Position numbers and translations under genes: made by a program. A stretch of DNA of 33,537 bases from Nitrospiraceae bacterium. GTDB lineage: Bacteria; Nitrospirota; Thermodesulfovibrionia; UBA6902. The stretch spans positions 1 to 33,537 of the forward strand of contig QZIL01000113.1 of NCBI GenBank assembly GCA_003599025.1, in the 5' to 3' direction. Positions 8,592 to 17,752 of the stretch are shown here, piece after piece. A model generated the notes under the pieces. That model worked only from the letters and a program-made list of their open reading frames with translations, made no database searches and had not been told where the DNA came from. The first letter of the stretch is position 1, and each line of letters begins with the position of its first letter.

Positions 8592-9926
8592 TCATCTCTC
8601 CAGAGCAACAAATACGCCTGTCCGTGACGGATCGAGCTGGTAATATCGTCTGAGGCCTGAAAGGCTCTTTGTATTCAGGATGGTCCCCCTGGACAGAAGG
8701 ATAAGTCCGGTTCCGCTCTGCACGTCACGTGAAAGGATCATTCCTTCCTTGACATCATTTATGTTAAGCTCCACCTCAATTGTTCTGCCCCTGGTTTTAG
8801 GCAGTGTTACAGAATATACGCTTTTAATCTCACTCTCCACATGTGGATACAGTTGTGCATCAAACCGTGTGCCGAGCCAGTTGCCGGTCTTTTCCAGCAC
8901 TATTTCAAACGCGCTTTCACCTTCCAGTTCCCTCATGGTTTTATCTACAAAATCAGCTATGGCGATAATTCTGGCACCCATGGGGATCTTGCCTCCGGCA
9001 AGCCCGTCTGGATAACCATGCCCGTTGAACCACTCATGGTGGTGTCTGATCAGGACCCCCGCCCCCCTGAGGTCTTCAACTGAATCAACGGCTGCCTGTC
9101 CGCGTACAGGATGCTGCATGTATTCCTTCTTAGCTTCCTTGTCCATATCGTCAAAGTCCCTCAGCAACATTGCATCTGGGATGCCTATTTTACCGATGTC
9201 ATGTAAAAGCGCGGCGACCGTGATCATCTCCCGGTCCTTTTCAGGCAGGTTCATCCTCCGGGCTATCTTTACTGAAAGCTCTGCAACGTTTTTTGAATGT
9301 GATCCGGTTTTCCTGTCCCGGAGTTCAAGGAGAGTCGAAAAAGCGCGTATGGTGTGCTTGAAATTGTTTTTGAGATTTTCATTAAGGGATTCCAGTTCCT
9401 TGTTCTTTTTCTGTATTTCAAGGGTCTGCTCCTGGACAAAGAATTCAAGCTGGGAATTCCAGTTCTTGAGCTCCAGGTTCTGCTTTTTCACAATTTCATT
9501 CAGACGCTTGTTTTCCTTCCTGAGTGAATAATGCTGTACCGCTTCTCCAATGACCTGTATAAGCTCCTCGTCCTTCCATGGTTTTGTTACATAACGGTAG
9601 GCCCCGCCTCTGTTTATTGCATCTGCCACTGCATTGATGTCAGCATATCCGGTAAGTAGTATCCTTATCGCATCAGGGACTATCTCTTTGGCCTTTTCGA
9701 GGAAATCGACGCCTGTCAGCCCGGGCATCCTCTGGTCTGATACTATCAGGCCTATATTTGGATTTACCTGTAGAATTTCGAGCGCCTCTTCTCCTGAATT
9801 TGCCACTAAGACTTCATAGTCTTCATCCATGAACAGGCGTCTCAGTGAATGGAGAACGTTCTTTTCATCATCGACAAAAAGTATCTCCATCGGGGCTTCG
9901 GATTTTATTTCATTTACAGTCTCCAT
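8592..9926 (-). CDS. response regulator with HD-GYP c-di-GMP phosphodiesterase domain
   Basis: About 444 residues: receiver (about 12-130; phospho-acceptor in LIVSDQRMPG, LTGYAD, VTKPW), a long coiled coil (about 140-195), HD-GYP domain (about 200-370) and a C-terminal segment (GMILSRDV...LLSRGTIL) typical of this group. Metal and catalytic residues are present: HSKNV, LLHDIGKIGIPD (HD pair), HPVRG, HHEWFNGHGYPDGL and DFVDK. It should break c-di-GMP down to pGpG/GMP when the receiver is switched. ATG 9926 overlaps the stop of the REC-PAS gene (GTGATG); the upstream GTG (9929) is the alternative. The palindromic repeat and a 151-base gap separate it from the GTPase gene downstream. Confidence 0.93.
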   Translation of the reverse strand: METVNEIKSEAPMEILFVDDEKNVLHSLRRLFMDEDYEVLVANSGEEALEILQVNPNIGLIVSDQRMPGLTGVDFLEKAKEIVPDAIRILLTGYADINAVADAINRGGAYRYVTKPWKDEELIQVIGEAVQHYSLRKENKRLNEIVKKQNLELKNWNSQLEFFVQEQTLEIQKKNKELESLNENLKNNFKHTIRAFSTLLELRDRKTGSHSKNVAELSVKIARRMNLPEKDREMITVAALLHDIGKIGIPDAMLLRDFDDMDKEAKKEYMQHPVRGQAAVDSVEDLRGAGVLIRHHHEWFNGHGYPDGLAGGKIPMGARIIAIADFVDKTMRELEGESAFEIVLEKTGNWLGTRFDAQLYPHVESEIKSVYSVTLPKTRGRTIEVELNINDVKEGMILSRDVQSGTGLILLSRGTILNTKSLSGLRRYYQLDPSRTGVFVALER

Positions 9927-10750
9927 CACTTTTCACCCCTGTCGTCAAATACGAGGATGATACCTTCCTGTCCGGTTGAGTGGTGCATATAAACCCCTTT
10001 AACCGTTAGATGAGAGCCGTTATTTGCAATATCTGCGGTGATCGTTTTTTTCTCTATGAGCTCTTCGATTAAATCGTTTATCTCCTGCGGCAGAGAATCG
10101 ATTCTGTCCATGCCCAGGATATTGCCTTCGTCTAGCCTGAAAATATCAAGGCCTTTTTTGTTGCACTGCACTATTAAACCCTCAGGGTCAATACCTACTA
10201 CGCCGACTGGAAGTGCATCAAGGATGTTCTGGGAGGCTGTCAGTATTCTGTTCTGGATCATCAGTTCAGAAGTCCTTTCATCCACAAGCTTTTCAAGACT
10301 CGAGTTGATTGCCAGCAGTTCTGCGTTTGCCTTTTCCAGTTGTGCTGTCAGTACGATATTTTTTTGTATTGTAAAGTAGTGATCAAGGGCCTTTGTTATG
10401 GTGAATTTCAGGTCGTCATCGTTCCAGGGTTTAGGTATAAACTTATATATTTTGCCTTCATTAATGGCCTCGACAATTGCTGCAGTGTCAGCATATCCGG
10501 AGAGCACGATCCTCACTGTGTCAGGCCGGATTTTATAGACTTCCTTGAGAAAATCTACGCCGTTCATCTTGGGCATCCTGTAGTCTGATACAACAAGCTG
10601 AATCTGGGGGGTGCTCCTCAGAAGTTCAAGTCCCTCATCTCCGGACATTGCTGTTATGATTTCATAATCAGTGTCAAGAAAAAGCCTCTCGAGTGCCTTG
10701 AGAACACTTTTTTCATCATCCACGCACAATATTTTTACATCTTCATTCAT
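9926..10750 (-). CDS. response regulator with C-terminal PAS domain
   Basis: 274 residues: receiver (about 5-125; phospho-acceptor in VVSDYRMPKMN, LSGYAD, IPKPW), coiled coil (about 130-165) and a PAS fold (about 170-270; ILDALPVGVVGIDPEGLIVQCN). There is no output enzyme, so it may act as a relay or scaffold. It overlaps both neighbours by 4 bases or fewer (ATGA with the kinase upstream, TGATG with the HD-GYP gene), which points to tight co-translation with the kinase at 10747-13263 and the HD-GYP enzyme. Confidence 0.9.
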   Translation of the reverse strand: MNEDVKILCVDDEKSVLKALERLFLDTDYEIITAMSGDEGLELLRSTPQIQLVVSDYRMPKMNGVDFLKEVYKIRPDTVRIVLSGYADTAAIVEAINEGKIYKFIPKPWNDDDLKFTITKALDHYFTIQKNIVLTAQLEKANAELLAINSSLEKLVDERTSELMIQNRILTASQNILDALPVGVVGIDPEGLIVQCNKKGLDIFRLDEGNILGMDRIDSLPQEINDLIEELIEKKTITADIANNGSHLTVKGVYMHHSTGQEGIILVFDDRGEK

Positions 10751-13263
10751 TGCCGCTTGTCCTCCGTGACCGGAATTCTGATATTGAAGACAGTCCCTTT
10801 TCCGACTTCGCTTTCGACCCTGATCTCACCTTTATGCTTTTTGATTATGTCATAAGCTATGCTCAGTCCGAGTCCGGTCCCCTGTCCGACAGGCTTTGTT
10901 GTAAAGAAGGGATCAAAGATCTTGCTGAGCTTGTCTGCGGGTATTCCGCTTCCGGTGTCCGATATCATTATATTTATCGACCCGTCCCCGTTCCAGGTCT
11001 TTATGCGGATGGTCCCCTGCTTTTCTATTGCCTGCGCTCCATTTACCAGCAGGTTCATAATCACCTGGTTCAGCTGCTGAGGATAGCACTTTACCAGAGG
11101 AAGCTCCCCATATTCTTTCTCAACTGTTGTCTTGTATTTAAGTTCATTCCATACAATATTCAGCGTGCTTTCTATGCATTCGTTGATGTCAGCCGGTTTG
11201 TACTCTGCCTGATCGACCCTTGAGAATGTCTTGAGGTTCTGGACGATCTTTTTCACGCGTTCAGCGCCTTCCTGTGACTCCTCTATTAATTTCCCAATGT
11301 CATCAAGTACATAATCGAGCTTCAGTTTTCTGCGTGTGTCTTTAAGCCCTGCCGTAACCTCCTCTGAGTTAAATGTGGCCAGTGCCTCGGCCTGGGCATC
11401 AATATAATCAGTAAATTTACTAATATATTTATTGAGTGTACCGAGGTTGCTTGTGATAAAGCCCATAGGATTATTGATTTCATGAGCAACCCCAGCGGCA
11501 AGCTGCCCGATGGAGGCCATCTTTTCCCTCTGGAGTATCTGGGCCTGGGTCGCCTTCAGCTCCGAATAGGCATTCTCAAGTTCATTGCTTCTGACTTCAA
11601 GCACATGCATCATATTGTTGAATTGCTCTCCTATCTGGTAAATGGGGTCTGATGTGGCTTCCTTGTAAACTTCACATGCTGCGCAGTTGTCGTATTTCTG
11701 GGCGAATGCACCCTGAATCTGTCCGCCGCAGTAAGTTCCCGCAACCTGCCAGCATCTTGTGACTTCCTTCCCGTAACAGGGGCAGTCCTTTTTTGTGCAG
11801 TTTTTTACTTCATAACATGCCCTGAGCCGGGGATTATGCAGCCTGATACTGGTATCAGTGCAGGTTGTTACGTTCTGTATCAGGTTGGATATCTCATCAA
11901 GAGCATTTTGCAGTTTTTCCCTGTTTTTTTCTATTTCCTGGTTGGAATGCTCCAGCTTTTCAGTGATATGCTTGACTTCGGTCGTCTCGTGCAGTGTTAT
12001 GACAGCACCTGCAAATTCCAGACTGGCATTTTTTAGAGGGTAGGAGCTGAGAGTGAACCATCTTTGGGAAGGCTGGTGATACAGCTCTATGCTTCCTGCA
12101 TAGAAAGTGACAGTTTCAAGCCCGCTTTCGGTCATCACAGATTCCCACTCTTTCCCTGAAAGTTCATCATGTGACTTACGAGTGAACTCCGGAAGGGCTT
12201 TGTTGTATCTCTTTATGACCCCTTCAGTGTCGGTAAGTATTATCATATCGCCGACACAGTCCATTGTGTTTTCCCATTCTTCTTTTCCTGCTTCCACCCT
12301 TTTAAATAAATGGCTTAATTCATTATGCTCCCTGATCAGCATTTCCTGTGCGTGGACCAGAGAGCCCTGCATTTTTTTATAATCACTTATGTCTCTTGCA
12401 ACCTGCAGTATGCTCTTTATACTGCCGTCAATGTCCTCTACAGGGGTGAATTTCGAGTCCCACCACACTACTCTGCCTTTTCGGCTTGTAGTTTGAAACT
12501 CAATAGATATTTTCTCGCCCTTTGCGGCCTGCGTGAGGGCCTTTTCAACTGCCTCCCTGTTTTCTGTAATATTTGGCAGTAAGGCAGTTCCTATAATATC
12601 TTCCTGACTGTCAATGTCATTAAGGATACAGCCTGCAGGATTCATGCTCATGTATAGCCCGTCAACGGAAATATGGCACATGCAGTCCTGTGAGCTTTCA
12701 ATAAATGAACGGAAATATTCTTCCGATGATCTCAATGCATCTTCCATCCATTTGTGTTCAGTTACATCTTCAACCGTGCAGATCATCCCGTCAAATCTGC
12801 CGTTTGTAACTTTAGGCACCAGCCAGCCGGACTGAAAGCTCTGGCGTCCTGATAAAGTGATAATCGGTACAGCTTCGTAATAAACAGATTTCAGGGTTTT
12901 TCTGGCATCTAAATAATAGGAATTGAAATATTGTGCGGTTTCCTCAGGAATATCTGACAATACGCTGCGTCCTGTAATTTCATCAGCGGGGACCCCGGCT
13001 ATTGTGGCCATACCTGAATTGGCGTAATAGATAATATCGTCCTTATCGGAAACCCAGACCCCTGTGGTTATATTGTTCAGGATGCTCTGGTAAAAACTGC
13101 TGCTGGTCGATGATGCGGGTATATCGGCATTGCAGTCCCCGGCGAATTTATCAATCTCTGCAATACGGCGCTGCAGGGCCTCCAGTTCGGCAATCAGCTG
13201 CTCTCTTGTTTTCCCGTCGTTGCCGGGATTGTCCGTGGTGCCATGTGTACTCAAACTATTCAT
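10747..13263 (-). CDS. soluble multi-PAS histidine kinase with two-CW type cysteine module
   Basis: About 838 residues with no membrane segment. Three PAS-like regions (about 55-180, 185-310, 335-450) are followed by a coiled coil and a cysteine cluster (about 480-545: CYEVKNC, CPCYGKE, RCW, GTYCGGQ, CAAC). Then come a helix with SDPIYQIGEQFNNMM, HisKA (H in GVAHEINNPMGF) and HATPase_c (NLLVNGAQA, DTGSGIPA, GQGTGLGLS). The cysteine module matches the pattern of two-CW domains and could bind metal or sense redox state. The stop overlaps the REC-PAS start. The 5' end overlaps the previous kinase: ATG 13263 is used here, but TTG 13272 and TTG 13254 (8 bases after GGAGG) are also possible. It is closely related in its C-terminal half to the kinases at 13256 and 27177. 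Confidence 0.92.
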   Translation of the reverse strand: MNSLSTHGTTDNPGNDGKTREQLIAELEALQRRIAEIDKFAGDCNADIPASSTSSSFYQSILNNITTGVWVSDKDDIIYYANSGMATIAGVPADEITGRSVLSDIPEETAQYFNSYYLDARKTLKSVYYEAVPIITLSGRQSFQSGWLVPKVTNGRFDGMICTVEDVTEHKWMEDALRSSEEYFRSFIESSQDCMCHISVDGLYMSMNPAGCILNDIDSQEDIIGTALLPNITENREAVEKALTQAAKGEKISIEFQTTSRKGRVVWWDSKFTPVEDIDGSIKSILQVARDISDYKKMQGSLVHAQEMLIREHNELSHLFKRVEAGKEEWENTMDCVGDMIILTDTEGVIKRYNKALPEFTRKSHDELSGKEWESVMTESGLETVTFYAGSIELYHQPSQRWFTLSSYPLKNASLEFAGAVITLHETTEVKHITEKLEHSNQEIEKNREKLQNALDEISNLIQNVTTCTDTSIRLHNPRLRACYEVKNCTKKDCPCYGKEVTRCWQVAGTYCGGQIQGAFAQKYDNCAACEVYKEATSDPIYQIGEQFNNMMHVLEVRSNELENAYSELKATQAQILQREKMASIGQLAAGVAHEINNPMGFITSNLGTLNKYISKFTDYIDAQAEALATFNSEEVTAGLKDTRRKLKLDYVLDDIGKLIEESQEGAERVKKIVQNLKTFSRVDQAEYKPADINECIESTLNIVWNELKYKTTVEKEYGELPLVKCYPQQLNQVIMNLLVNGAQAIEKQGTIRIKTWNGDGSINIMISDTGSGIPADKLSKIFDPFFTTKPVGQGTGLGLSIAYDIIKKHKGEIRVESEVGKGTVFNIRIPVTEDKRQ

Positions 13264-15994
13264 CCTCCACAACGGGTATCTTTACTGTAAAGACTGTCCC
13301 GCTTCCGACAATGCTTTCTACCTTTATATCGCCCTTGTGCTTTTTTATTATGTCGTAGGTTATGCTTAACCCTAGCCCGGTGCCCTTACCGACAGGCTTT
13401 GTTGTGTAAAAAGGCTCGAATATCTTCTGTACCTTGTCTGCAGGGATGCCGCAGCCGGAATCAGATATCGACACGTTTACAGACCCGTCACCGTTCCAGG
13501 TCCTGATCTTTATCTCGCCCTGCTTCTCAATTGCCTGGGCAGCATTAACAAGGAGATTCAGGAACACCTGATTCAGCTGTTGAGGGTAGCATTTAATAAG
13601 CGGAAGTGTACCGTATTCCTTTGATACCGTTGCCTTGTATTTCAGCTCGTTCCAGACAATATTCAGGGTGCTTTCGACACATTCGTTGATGTCAACGTGT
13701 TTGTATTCAGCTTCATCCACCCTCGAGAATGTTTTGAGGTTCTGGACTATCTTCTTGACCCTGTCAGCTCCTTCAAGTGATTCGCTGATCAGCTGGCTGA
13801 TGTCTTCAGTAATATAATCAACCTTCAGTTTTTTCCGCAGCTCATTTAATTTCCCCGATGCATCAGCAGATTGCAGGGAGGAAATTAATTCACTCTGTGC
13901 TGCAATAAAGGTTGTCAGTTTATCGACATATTTGCCGAGAGTGCCGAGGTTGCTCGATATAAAGCCCATCGGGTTGTTGATCTCGTGGGCAACACCTGCA
14001 GCCAGCTGTCCTACGGACGCCATTTTTTCCTGCTGGAGAATTTTTGACTGTGTTGCCTTCAGCTCTGCATAAGCATCTGCAAGATTTTTATTGTTTACTC
14101 TCAGAATGTGCATCATATTATTGAAATACTCTCCAATCTGATAAATGGGGTCAGCCGTGGCAGACTTAAAAACAGAGCACTGGTTGCAGTGACCATACTT
14201 TTGCGCAAAGGCCCCCTGTACCTGACCTCCACAGTAAGTACCTGCCACCTTCCAGCATCTCATGGCTTCCTTTCCGTAACACGGACAGTCTGTCTTGCCG
14301 CAGTTCTTTTCTTCATAGCACTTTTTTAGATGGGGATTATCAAACTTGATGTCCAGGTTCTTTTCCTGTATGACCCTTTCCATCAGGACGGAGAAGTCAT
14401 CGAGGGCCTTTTTTAGCTTGTTCCTGTTTTCTTCTATCTCCATCTTTCTTCTCTCGAGCTGCTCTGATATCTGTTTGGTTTCCGTGGTCTCATGTATCGT
14501 TATGACATTCCCCGAAAAATTCAAATCCGTGTCCTCAAAAGGATACGCATTAAGCTCAAACCATTTCCCTGTCGGACTGTGGAAAAGCTCTGTGCTGCCT
14601 TCATAAAGGACCGTGGCCGACAGTTCATTTTCATGCAGCAGGTCTTCCCACGATACGTCAAGCAGTTCACTGTATGATTTTCCAGTGAACATCCTTACTG
14701 CCATGTTGGTCCTTTTTATTGCCCCTGCTTCGTTGGTAAGTATGATCATGTCACCTACACAGTCCATGGTCCTTTCCCACTGTTTTTTTGCGATTTCCAT
14801 AAGTTTGAAGGTCTTGTTCATCTCATTGTGATTATTAACGATTTCCTGCTGTTTGCGTCTGACTTCGTTTTCCGCACGCACCCTGTCAGTTATATCTTCT
14901 CCTGAGCTGAGGGTCCCCGTGATATTGCCGTTCTCGTCTTTTAGCAGGGTATTTTTCCATGCAATTAACCTTTCCTCTCCATTTTTAGTCAGGACAGGAT
15001 TTTCATATTGCCTTGCACCTAAAGTATCTCCATTCATTAATCGGTCAAAGACAGTTTTTATTTCTATTCGCTGTCTTTCCGGGAGATATCTGTCAAACCA
15101 GTTGCTGCCGATAATCTCCTGTTCTTCATATCCGAGGATCTTGCAGCCCTGCTTATTAATTAGAGTGACTTTCTGGTCTCTGTCAATTGCAAGGAGCATG
15201 ACTCCGGCAATATCAAGATAGTTCTGTGCCTTGTCCCGCTCGGCCCGTGCTTTTTCCTCGGCATTTCGCATATAGTCACGTGAAACCGTTGTGTTTTTTA
15301 AGTCCTCTGCCATTTTATTGAAACTGAGTGCAAGCTGACCTATTTCATCACTGCTGCTTATGTTCGGATTGTAATTCAGATTTCCTCTGCCGATTTCCTT
15401 TGCCGCAGCAGTAAGCTCTGTGACCGGTTTGGTTATTATGGAGGCGAAGACAAAGGCTGTACCGCTGCCTACAGCCAATACAACTATAATTATAAGCAGC
15501 ATAAGTTTTACGACATTGTTAACTCCCTCCTTTAAAGGAGCTTCCGATACTCCCAGATGCAGAACGCCTAACTGTCCGTCTAATACAGGTACTGCAATGT
15601 CAAGGATAGTTCCTCTCTCAGTAATAAAGGTCCTGATACTGTATTCCTCAGATGGTTCGATTATATTGGCATTTATCAACTCAGAGGGAAAGCCGTTGTC
15701 AAACGTGTGCTCATAAATTTTCCCGTCCGAATTACAGATATAGGCATATACAAAATCACCGTCTTTACTAACATGTTCCTGTATCTTCATCTTAAGGGAC
15801 AGTCTGTTCTCAGTTAACATGTCGCCTACACTTATGACGGCGATATGTCTGGCCCAAAGGACGCCCTGATCTTTGAGGTCGGACAGAAGCCGCTGTGTAA
15901 GGGTTGTCTTGATAAGAAATATGGCAGACAGCCCGAGCAGGATGATCAGCCCGATGGTAAGCGATAAAATCTTGCTTCGTAAACTAAACTTCAT
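13256..15994 (-). CDS. membrane histidine kinase: sCache-HAMP-PAS-PAS-two-CW-HisKA-HATPase
   Basis: 912 residues. The first helix is at about 8-30 and an extracytoplasmic single-Cache-like domain at about 31-160 (YAYICNSDGKIYEHTF). The second helix is at about 165-190, then HAMP (about 190-245), two PAS domains (about 265-385 and 410-525), and the cysteine module (about 551-618: CYEEKNCGKTDCPCYGKE, RCWKVAGTYCGG, CNQC). HisKA (GVAHEINNPMGF) and HATPase_c (NLLVNAAQA, DSGCGIPA, GKGTGLGLS) complete it. It lies 89 bases downstream of the PhnD-like lipoprotein gene; such binding proteins can present ligands to a kinase sensor. Its end overlaps the next kinase gene, giving two related kinases in tandem. 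The stretch 15995-16083 holds no gene. Confidence 0.93.
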   Translation of the reverse strand: MKFSLRSKILSLTIGLIILLGLSAIFLIKTTLTQRLLSDLKDQGVLWARHIAVISVGDMLTENRLSLKMKIQEHVSKDGDFVYAYICNSDGKIYEHTFDNGFPSELINANIIEPSEEYSIRTFITERGTILDIAVPVLDGQLGVLHLGVSEAPLKEGVNNVVKLMLLIIIVVLAVGSGTAFVFASIITKPVTELTAAAKEIGRGNLNYNPNISSSDEIGQLALSFNKMAEDLKNTTVSRDYMRNAEEKARAERDKAQNYLDIAGVMLLAIDRDQKVTLINKQGCKILGYEEQEIIGSNWFDRYLPERQRIEIKTVFDRLMNGDTLGARQYENPVLTKNGEERLIAWKNTLLKDENGNITGTLSSGEDITDRVRAENEVRRKQQEIVNNHNEMNKTFKLMEIAKKQWERTMDCVGDMIILTNEAGAIKRTNMAVRMFTGKSYSELLDVSWEDLLHENELSATVLYEGSTELFHSPTGKWFELNAYPFEDTDLNFSGNVITIHETTETKQISEQLERRKMEIEENRNKLKKALDDFSVLMERVIQEKNLDIKFDNPHLKKCYEEKNCGKTDCPCYGKEAMRCWKVAGTYCGGQVQGAFAQKYGHCNQCSVFKSATADPIYQIGEYFNNMMHILRVNNKNLADAYAELKATQSKILQQEKMASVGQLAAGVAHEINNPMGFISSNLGTLGKYVDKLTTFIAAQSELISSLQSADASGKLNELRKKLKVDYITEDISQLISESLEGADRVKKIVQNLKTFSRVDEAEYKHVDINECVESTLNIVWNELKYKATVSKEYGTLPLIKCYPQQLNQVFLNLLVNAAQAIEKQGEIKIRTWNGDGSVNVSISDSGCGIPADKVQKIFEPFYTTKPVGKGTGLGLSITYDIIKKHKGDIKVESIVGSGTVFTVKIPVVEDE

Positions 15995-16083
15995 AAATCT
16001 GAACTCTCTTAACTATTATCTCGTCAAATCCACTCCGATGATCCCTTATGACTCCTCCTTGAACAAGACACTGGGGGATCATT

Positions 16084-17028
16084 CTATGAGCTGCTTTCTT
16101 TTTGCATATCTACCCATTGCTTCATTTCCCGTATTGAATCATATGCACTGTCCGTAATAGGTACAAACTTATCTACCATCATACCTTTAAGAATTTCTTT
16201 TCCTTTTGCATCATTGTGCGTATTTTGAAAAATGTGCCGTAAGCGTTCTTTTAATTCAGAATCCAGGCCGTGACGAACGACTACAGGCGGAATGCCGTAT
16301 GGAGGAGACTTTATTATTATCTTTGTTTTTGACGTGAATTCAGGATTTGTACGGTTCGCATATTCCCATATAAGGCTGTCAACAGCTGCCCCGTCAACAA
16401 TCCCTGTGGCCACTGCCTTGATTGATTTATCATGACCGTGCGTATAATCGTATCTTTTGAAAAAGGATTCCGGAGTGAAGTTGATCTTTGCAAGCATATA
16501 TGTCGGGACCAGTTTGCCTGTATTGGACAGAGGGTCGGTAAATGCAAAGCTCTTCCCGCGCAATTCTTCAAGGCTGTTAACAGGGCTCTCTTTTGATACG
16601 ATGATGTAGGAATAATACACCATATCACCATATGCAACAGGCGCCGTCAATAGTTCCATCCCGAATTCCTTATGCCCGTCAACATAGGGGCCGCCGCATA
16701 CAAAAGCAACGTCGACCTCACCTTTTTTTACGAGATCGTTAATTTCCGCGTAATCTTCCCTGTCCACGAATTCGACTTTCCTTCCCGACTTTTCCCCTAT
16801 ATAGTCCAGAAGTTTTCTGTAATAGGCAAATCCTTCCTTTGGTGTGATCATGCCGCCGACCGCAATACGTATCGGCGCGTCGGCAGTATGATTAGCAGCA
16901 CTTTGTTGAAGCTGCTGGTCGTCGATTTTATTTGAAAGGTTGATTCTGCTGATATCCTCGTTTTGATTGCAGCCGGATGTGAAACTGAAGATTATCAGAA
17001 TAATCACAAATAAAAACATCTTTTTCAT
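16084..17028 (-). CDS. PhnD-like periplasmic substrate-binding lipoprotein
   Basis: 314 residues with a lipoprotein signal peptide ending at FTSGC (C20). The PhnD/SsuA2-type fold of phosphate/phosphonate ABC transporter binding proteins follows: AVGGMITPKEGFAYYRKLLDY, EVDVAFVCGGPYV, GKSFAFTDPLSNTG, KAVATGIVDGAAVDSL. The DPxSxxG signature is typical of the family. No permease or ATPase genes are nearby; a Cache-type histidine kinase follows. The likely role (inference) is therefore ligand sensing for that kinase, not uptake. A sigma28-like promoter lies at 17098-17123, and the ribosome site AGGAGA is 12 bases before the ATG. The substrate cannot be told from sequence. Confidence 0.9.
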   Translation of the reverse strand: MKKMFLFVIILIIFSFTSGCNQNEDISRINLSNKIDDQQLQQSAANHTADAPIRIAVGGMITPKEGFAYYRKLLDYIGEKSGRKVEFVDREDYAEINDLVKKGEVDVAFVCGGPYVDGHKEFGMELLTAPVAYGDMVYYSYIIVSKESPVNSLEELRGKSFAFTDPLSNTGKLVPTYMLAKINFTPESFFKRYDYTHGHDKSIKAVATGIVDGAAVDSLIWEYANRTNPEFTSKTKIIIKSPPYGIPPVVVRHGLDSELKERLRHIFQNTHNDAKGKEILKGMMVDKFVPITDSAYDSIREMKQWVDMQKESSS

Positions 17029-17097
17029 AATAACCGTTGTCTCCTGATGTGTTTATATTCTAATGCGCTTTTACCGTACGTATTTTATATGTATTTA

Positions 17098-17123
17098 TAT
17101 CGGATAAATCAGAATGAATCTTA
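17098..17123 (-). promoter_or_regulatory. sigma28 (FliA)-like promoter upstream of the PhnD/kinase operon
   Basis: The minus strand shows TAAG, a 16-base spacer and CCGATA, within TTAAG-N13-TATCCGATATAAAT. FliA promoters have TAAA-N15-GCCGATAA, the same spacing between TAA and CCGAT. The same two boxes at identical spacing occur at 25278-25303. The element lies about 70 bases before the phnD-like start. Confidence 0.55.
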
Positions 17124-17215
17124 AGAAGTGCAGGTTAGGCCGGAGTCAGGTAACTACAGGTTTTTTTGCTGCAAATATGCAGGTATTTACCGCTCTTGTC
17201 AGAATATCTCGGTTT

Positions 17216-17689
17216 TTATGCTTTTGATTCAATACAGTCATTCACTGGCAGTTGAACAATCTTGAACCAGTACATGGACAATGCCTTCATGACTTCCACC
17301 AGACCCTCAAAAGATACCGGCTTTGTTATATATGAATTTACCCCGAGGTTGTACGAGCGGTAGATATCTTCATCTGCCTTTGATGTTGTCAGCACGACAA
17401 TAGGTATCTGTCTTAATTCCGGGTCGGACTTGATTTCTCTAAGTGCCTCACGGCCGTCTTTCCGCGGCATGTTCAGGTCAAGGAGAATGAGGCCTGGACG
17501 CGGGGCACTGGTACTGTTGCTGTATTTTCCCCTGTGGTAAAGATAGTCCATAAGCTCAACACCATCCATGACAAAATGCAGATCGTTTGCGAGCCGCGCC
17601 TCCAGTAATGCCTCTCTCGCCATAAAACGGTCGTCCTCGTCGTCATCGGCCATGAGAATAGTTATGGTTTTTTCCTTATCATTAATCAT
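17216..17689 (-). CDS. Rcp1-like single-domain response regulator
   Basis: 157 residues from ATG 17689, which has a perfect AGGAGG site 6 bases upstream; the frame is open to 17746 but that extension lacks a ribosome site. It is a stand-alone receiver of the Rcp1 type (partners of phytochrome-like kinases). The acidic cluster is MADDDEDD, the phospho-acceptor is in LILLDLNMPRKDG, with VLTTSKADEDI and ITKPVSFEG. It is the last gene of the module starting at 20984. It is a close paralogue of the receiver at 23367-23822. It probably takes phosphate from the kinase at 19524-20984. Confidence 0.93.
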   Translation of the reverse strand: MINDKEKTITILMADDDEDDRFMAREALLEARLANDLHFVMDGVELMDYLYHRGKYSNSTSAPRPGLILLDLNMPRKDGREALREIKSDPELRQIPIVVLTTSKADEDIYRSYNLGVNSYITKPVSFEGLVEVMKALSMYWFKIVQLPVNDCIESKA

Positions 17690-17752
17690 TTGATACCTCC
17701 TGTTATCAGGGCAGAAACGAAAAGTGCCGTCTTGCTGCCCTGTCATATAACA

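Noticed and set aside
16060-16081. ATGATCCC.../...GGGGGATCAT inverted arms between the PhnD-like and kinase genes as a terminator or attenuator
   Set aside because: The arms (near 16037 and 16074) are separated by a long loop with no U tract; the evidence is too weak.
17160-17185. Hairpin CTGCA/TGCAG next to a T run as a terminator for the receiver gene
   Set aside because: The T run lies on the wrong side for the minus-strand transcript, and the stem is only 5 bp.
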